Part shown: piece after piece, positions 63,009-64,000 of the stretch
How positions within the stretch are numbered: position 1 is the stretch's first letter
Layout: each line of letters begins with the position of its first letter
Assembly (NCBI GenBank): GCA_947625765.1
Contig: CANQPP010000002.1
Span: forward strand, 1-64,000
Direction of reading: 5' to 3'
DNA: 64,000 nt
DNA from: an uncultured Clostridia bacterium
GTDB lineage: Bacteria > Bacillota > Clostridia > Christensenellales > UBA1750
Made by a program: the position numbers and the translations under genes
The notes under the pieces: generated by a model
The model's database searches: none
Seen by the model: the letters and a program-made list of their open reading frames with translations, nothing else
What the model was told of the DNA's origin: nothing

Positions 63009-64000
63009 ACGAACGAAAAACGCAAACAGCTCATCCGCTGGCTGATGAAGGGCAACCTGGGCTATTATGGCGGCGCGATTCTGGCCACGCTGGGCTCGGT
63101 CGTCATCGGCTTCATCACGCCCCTGCTGCTCTCTTTGGTCCTGGACAGCGTGCTGGGCGAAAAGGCCCCGGAAGGCCCCGGCTTCATGGTGGCCTGGTTC
63201 AACTGGATGGGCGGAAGGGAGAACCTGCTGCGCAACCTGTGGATCTGCGCCCTGTCGCTGGTCACCTTGAACGTGCTGGGCGGGCTGTTCCAGTTCCTCA
63301 ACGGCAGGCTGAGCGCCGTGGCCTCGGAGAACATCGCCCGCTCCCTGCGGGACAGGCTCTACGACCACCTCTCCCGCCTGGAGTTCAACTACCACGTGCG
63401 CGCAGAGACCGGCGACCTCATCCAGCGCTGCACCTCGGACGTGGAGACGGTGCGCCGCTTCCTGTCGGTGCAGCTGGTGCAGATCGTGCGCTCGGCGGCC
63501 ATGCTGGTGATCGCCCTGTGCATACTCTGGCCCTTGAGCCACAAGCTGACCCTGGTGGCCATGCTCATCGTGCCGCCTTTGTTCCTCTACTCCATGCTGT
63601 TCTTCCGCGCGGTGATCCGCCGCTTCCGCGAGACGGACGAGTCCGAGGGCGCGATGAGCGCCACCCTGCAGGAGAACCTCACCGGCATGCGCGTGGTGCG
63701 CGCCTTCGGCCGCCAGCGCTACGAGATGGAGAAGTTCGAGGAGCGCTCCCGCGACTTCCGCGACAAGATGGACCGCTCCCTGCGCTTGGACGCCTGGTAC
63801 TGGTCCACATCGGACTTCATGAGTATGCTGCAGACGGGCCTGGTGCTGCTGGTGGGCATCTTCTTCTGCATCCGCGGGGAAATTTCCTTAGGAACACTGG
63901 TGGTCTTTACCCAGTACGAGAGCATGCTGCTCTGGCCCGTGCGCCAGCTGGGCAGGATATTGGCCGACATGGGCAAGTCCGTTGTGTCCTTGGACCGCCT
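63009..64000 (+). CDS. ABC exporter, membrane and ATPase fusion (cut by window end)
   Basis: The visible 330 residues form the ABC transmembrane type-1 domain of an MsbA/LmrA-like exporter: six spans beginning LMKGNLGYYGGAILATLG, the coupling segment HLSRLEFNYHVRAETGDLIQRCTSDVETVRRF and the ENLTGMRVVRAFGRQRYE loop; the ATPase part lies beyond 64000. After an in-frame TGA at 63000-63002 the only candidate behind the AAGGAG box is ACG at 63009 (nine bases spacing), giving (M)NEKRKQLIRW. The first in-frame ATG at 63048 has no ribosome-binding site. Start therefore uncertain. Confidence 0.88.

Overview
This is a GC-rich chromosomal stretch from what looks like an endospore-forming member of the Clostridia (Bacillota), probably gut-associated. 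The sporulation genes (GerMN lipoprotein, GerW/YtfJ, SpoVB-like flippase, sporulation-type LonB), the T-box in front of pheST, the long-form ribosome hibernation factor, the YesMN/LplABC-type sugar locus, strong AAGGAGG ribosome-binding sites and the tig-clpP-clpX cluster all fit that group. I cannot name genus or species from the sequence alone.

Layout. 1-2.2 kb: bioY, a PhnP-like MBL hydrolase and deoC on the minus strand. 2.3-15.2 kb: a carbohydrate, probably uronate-related, region with a sugar-phosphate isomerase, an RNA methyltransferase, two Gfo/Idh/MocA dehydrogenases, an iron-dependent alcohol dehydrogenase, mannonate dehydratase, a lipoprotein-plus-two-permease importer and a divergent YesN/YesM two-component system. 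15.2-21 kb: a peptidoglycan-binding protein, a WYL regulator, an ECF sigma/anti-sigma pair, a third Gfo/Idh and a GerMN lipoprotein. 21-29 kb: a housekeeping operon secA-HAD-prfB-membrane protein-tsaD. 29-33 kb: a GT-C-like membrane protein, hpf and an MFS transporter. 33-36 kb: an accessory patch with a duplicated about 91-nt leader module, an orphan IS3 OrfA-like gene, a small XRE regulator, an IS200 element and a non-coding stretch with an orphan promoter. 36-43 kb: spoVB, zapA, pheT, pheS with a T-box, gerW and its DUF2953 partner. 43-48 kb: acetyltransferases (one frameshifted), peptidase S51, M42 peptidase, rdgB and a YfcE-like phosphodiesterase. 48.1-49.1 kb: nine tRNAs under one strong promoter. 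49-64 kb: MATE pump, MBL hydrolase, an orphan OadB/OadG pair behind a probable Mn2+ riboswitch, clpX-clpP-tig, an ABC-F protein behind a transcription attenuator, peptidase S51, polysaccharide deacetylase, lonB and the start of an ABC exporter.

The items most worth checking are: the yybP-ykoY-like leader that appears to control an orphan Na+-decarboxylase beta subunit; the ABC-F leader with a five-codon ORF and complementary segments for attenuation; the duplicated leader or peptide module at 33.2 and 33.8 kb; and two genes (lonB and the ABC exporter) whose best starts are CTG and ACG.
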